The position numbers were made by a program, and so were the translations under genes. DNA of 15,691 bases from Candidatus Poseidoniaceae archaeon (GTDB taxonomy: Archaea > Thermoplasmatota > Poseidoniia > Poseidoniales > Poseidoniaceae), in NCBI GenBank assembly GCA_013330765.1, contig DUHU01000232.1, forward strand, positions 1-15,691. Direction: 5' to 3'. Positions 14,128-15,691 of this stretch are shown here, in pieces; positions within the stretch are counted from its first letter, which is position 1; each line of letters begins with the position of its first letter. The notes below the pieces were generated by a model. It had not been told where the DNA came from and made no database searches. It saw nothing but the letters and a program-made list of their open reading frames with translations.

Positions 14128-15513
14128 ATGGACGAGGTCGAGGCGCCTGAAGACCTCCAGAAAGACGGTGCTTTGCCGGACGAGGTGTATTCGCCTCTCG
14201 AATCCGTTGTGCTTTGGTCCCTGTTGGCAATCGGATGTGGTGTGGTCTTCGGACTGATCGTTGCTCCTGAAACCGTCTGGGACGAAGGTCTCGCACCCGT
14301 CGTGTGGGATCCGATTGTTGAGGATGCAAGCGACAGCGGTGATGCGGGGTACAACAGATGGAACACGGCCCTCTACACTGCCGGCCTGTTTGCCGCCGTG
14401 CTTGCGTTGCAGGCCCTCTTCCGCCGTTGGAGGCTTCCCAGCGATGACCTGATGCTTCTTGCCCTGACCTCTTGGGTGGTCCTCGCGCCGGTGCTCCGTG
14501 TGCTTGAGGACGCACACATGTTCCCGGACGGGCGCGACTTGCTCTACATCTCGCCGCTGATTCACCTGCATCTGGCCGGTTGGTTGGTGGGTGTCGGCTT
14601 TTTGGCCCACAGGTTGGACGTGGCCGTGGCCAGGGCCCAGCGACCCGCTTTGGTCGAACGAAGGGTCCACCATGCGCTGTTGTTTACCTTGCCTGTCCTT
14701 CTCGCAGGATTCTGGTCTTGGGTGCTTCGACCCATCCACGAGACCGACGTGGCGTTGGACCTTGCGCCGCTGGTCGGAAGCGCCCTTGTCGCCTTGGCTG
14801 CCGTGACCCTCATCCTGATGCGAACCACCCATGCGCCGGCCCTGACTCGGGGTCTGATGGCCTTTGGATGCGGTTCAGTCGTCCTCTCTTTGGGGTACTA
14901 CGTTGCCCTCTCTCTCCATCTGTCCGAGGTCTATGTCGACGACCCCTACAACGCCATTGTCCTGTGGCCTTTGCTGGTCATCGTTGTCCTTCCTTGCTTG
15001 GTCGGTGTGGCGCTGCACCGCCTTGGGGCCTCGGACCTGCGTCACCTCCGTGCGAGCGGTTACGAGCCTGGCGTGCTCCCAGTAGGCATCAGCCTCAAGC
15101 AATGGGAGGATGATCCTGCTGCTTTCGAGGACCATCCCGTTGAGCGCTTGTCCAACCGCGCCATGCTCGCCTCGCCGCTCGTGATCCTGATGGTCGTGGG
15201 TCAACTTTCAGATGGCCTGGCCACCTTCCTCGGACTGGACGTCTTTGGGTATGGAGAGAAGCACGTGGCCAGCCAAGGCGTCATCGACATCGGTTCTCGC
15301 ATCAACGAAAGCCTCGGGATCGACTTTGGCGTTGGAGCCTGGTTCTTTGCCGTCATCAAAATCGCATTGGTGAGCGCCATTGTGGTGTTGTTCAGCCGGA
15401 TGCGAGTGGAACACCGACAGCAGCATCTGCGCGTGCTTGTGGTGTTGGCGGTCATGATTGTTGGATTGGCCCCCGGGCTTCGAGACGTGGGGCGGCTCAT
15501 TCTCGACGTCTGA
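14128..15513 (+). CDS. DUF63-family multi-pass membrane protein
   Basis: A 461-aa integral membrane protein with about ten hydrophobic segments after a short acidic cytosolic N-terminus (MDEVEAPEDLQ). The segment VLRVLEDAHMF followed by LLYISPLIHL, and the segment VGQLSDGLATFLGLDVFGYGEKHV, match the conserved patterns of DUF63, an archaeal membrane family of unknown function. The polar residues within the helices (Glu-Asp in VLEDA, Gln and Asp in GQLSDG, Glu-Lys-His in GEKHV) suggest a transporter or enzyme site inside the membrane, but that is inference. ATG 14128 has GAGG 3 nt upstream, a short spacing; GTG 14116 is an alternative. Gene spacing of 52 nt from the FKBP gene supports co-transcription. 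The protein is longer than I would expect for the family, with extra N-terminal helices. Confidence 0.82.
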   Translation: MDEVEAPEDLQKDGALPDEVYSPLESVVLWSLLAIGCGVVFGLIVAPETVWDEGLAPVVWDPIVEDASDSGDAGYNRWNTALYTAGLFAAVLALQALFRRWRLPSDDLMLLALTSWVVLAPVLRVLEDAHMFPDGRDLLYISPLIHLHLAGWLVGVGFLAHRLDVAVARAQRPALVERRVHHALLFTLPVLLAGFWSWVLRPIHETDVALDLAPLVGSALVALAAVTLILMRTTHAPALTRGLMAFGCGSVVLSLGYYVALSLHLSEVYVDDPYNAIVLWPLLVIVVLPCLVGVALHRLGASDLRHLRASGYEPGVLPVGISLKQWEDDPAAFEDHPVERLSNRAMLASPLVILMVVGQLSDGLATFLGLDVFGYGEKHVASQGVIDIGSRINESLGIDFGVGAWFFAVIKIALVSAIVVLFSRMRVEHRQQHLRVLVVLAVMIVGLAPGLRDVGRLILDV

Positions 15514-15572
15514 CCGGATGGCGTCGGATGCTTGAAGCACACTTCTGTGCTCCCCGTGATTGAGGCAGCGAC

Positions 15573-15691
15573 ATGGACCGTCTTCCGAGCCGTTTTTCGC
15601 CCAACTCCGAGGAGGCCTCAGCACGTCGAGAGGCCAACCTTGCGCTGATTGAAGACCTTCGTGTTCGGCTCGACCAGGCGAGGGCCGGTGG
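15573..15691 (+). CDS. Probable acyl-CoA carboxylase carboxyltransferase subunit, N-terminal fragment
   Basis: The first 39 complete codons of a gene that runs off the window, from ATG 15573, with GAGG at 15562-15565 just upstream. The peptide MDRLPSRFSPNSEEASARR, followed by EANLALIEDLRVRLDQARAGG, matches the N-terminal pattern of biotin-dependent carboxylase beta subunits (propionyl-, acetyl- or methylcrotonyl-CoA type): a short lead, an NSEE-like turn, then a helix of the form ALxxDLRxRLxxxRxGG before the catalytic core. That core is outside the window, so the substrate cannot be told and the call rests on 39 residues. The gap of 59 nt from the DUF63 gene shows no clear promoter. Confidence 0.6.
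   Translation, partial: MDRLPSRFSPNSEEASARREANLALIEDLRVRLDQARAG

Noticed and set aside
13179..14366. Minus-strand open frame of 395 codons opposite the FKBP and DUF63 genes
   Set aside because: It spans two well-supported genes on the other strand, and its sequence mirrors their codons.

Overview
This 15.7 kb, GC-rich window looks like a chromosomal segment of an archaeon. The evidence is deoxyhypusine synthase, a DUF63 membrane protein, a geranylgeranyl reductase-family flavoprotein and a two-barrel PRC-type protein, together with bacterial-type UvrB and CcmF. A respiring marine Thermoplasmatota lineage (Poseidoniia / Marine Group II) would fit, but that placement is inference from gene content only.

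Layout. Positions 1-41 hold the 5' part of a minus-strand tRNA-Ile(GAU), preceded by a minus-strand PRC-barrel-like gene (93-686). An AT-rich region of about 380 bp (687-1067) separates it from an unrecognised plus-strand gene (1068-1757). From 9294 down to 1744 six minus-strand genes lie almost end to end: UbiD-family decarboxylase, UbiA-family prenyltransferase, MazG-like pyrophosphohydrolase, short-chain dehydrogenase, UvrB and deoxyhypusine synthase. This looks like one operon of about 7.5 kb. Divergent from it, after a 95 bp intergenic region with two inverted repeats, a plus-strand series runs to the window end: geranylgeranyl reductase family, CcmF-like cytochrome c assembly protein, FKBP prolyl isomerase fused to a SAP domain, DUF63 membrane protein, and the first 39 codons of a probable acyl-CoA carboxylase carboxyltransferase subunit.

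How the genes may work together. The UbiD and UbiA proteins resemble the MqnL/MqnP pair of the futalosine menaquinone pathway. With the divergent reductase (saturation of isoprenoid chains) and the CcmF-like protein (haem attachment to cytochrome c), the centre of the window reads as a respiratory quinone and cytochrome neighbourhood. UvrB and deoxyhypusine synthase share the operon without an obvious functional link.

Most unusual feature. A family of short AT-rich elements built around CAATTG, usually in the context ATTTTCCAATTGG, sits both in the intergenic region at 760-1010 and in-frame inside three unrelated genes (uvrB, ubiD, geranylgeranyl reductase). The uvrB and ubiD copies match at 28 of 32 aligned positions but are read in different frames at one end, so the similarity is in the DNA, not the protein. 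The core octamer TTCCAATT is almost always on the plus strand, whatever the direction of the host gene. This looks like a dispersed palindromic repeat tolerated in protein linkers. I do not recognise it as a described element.
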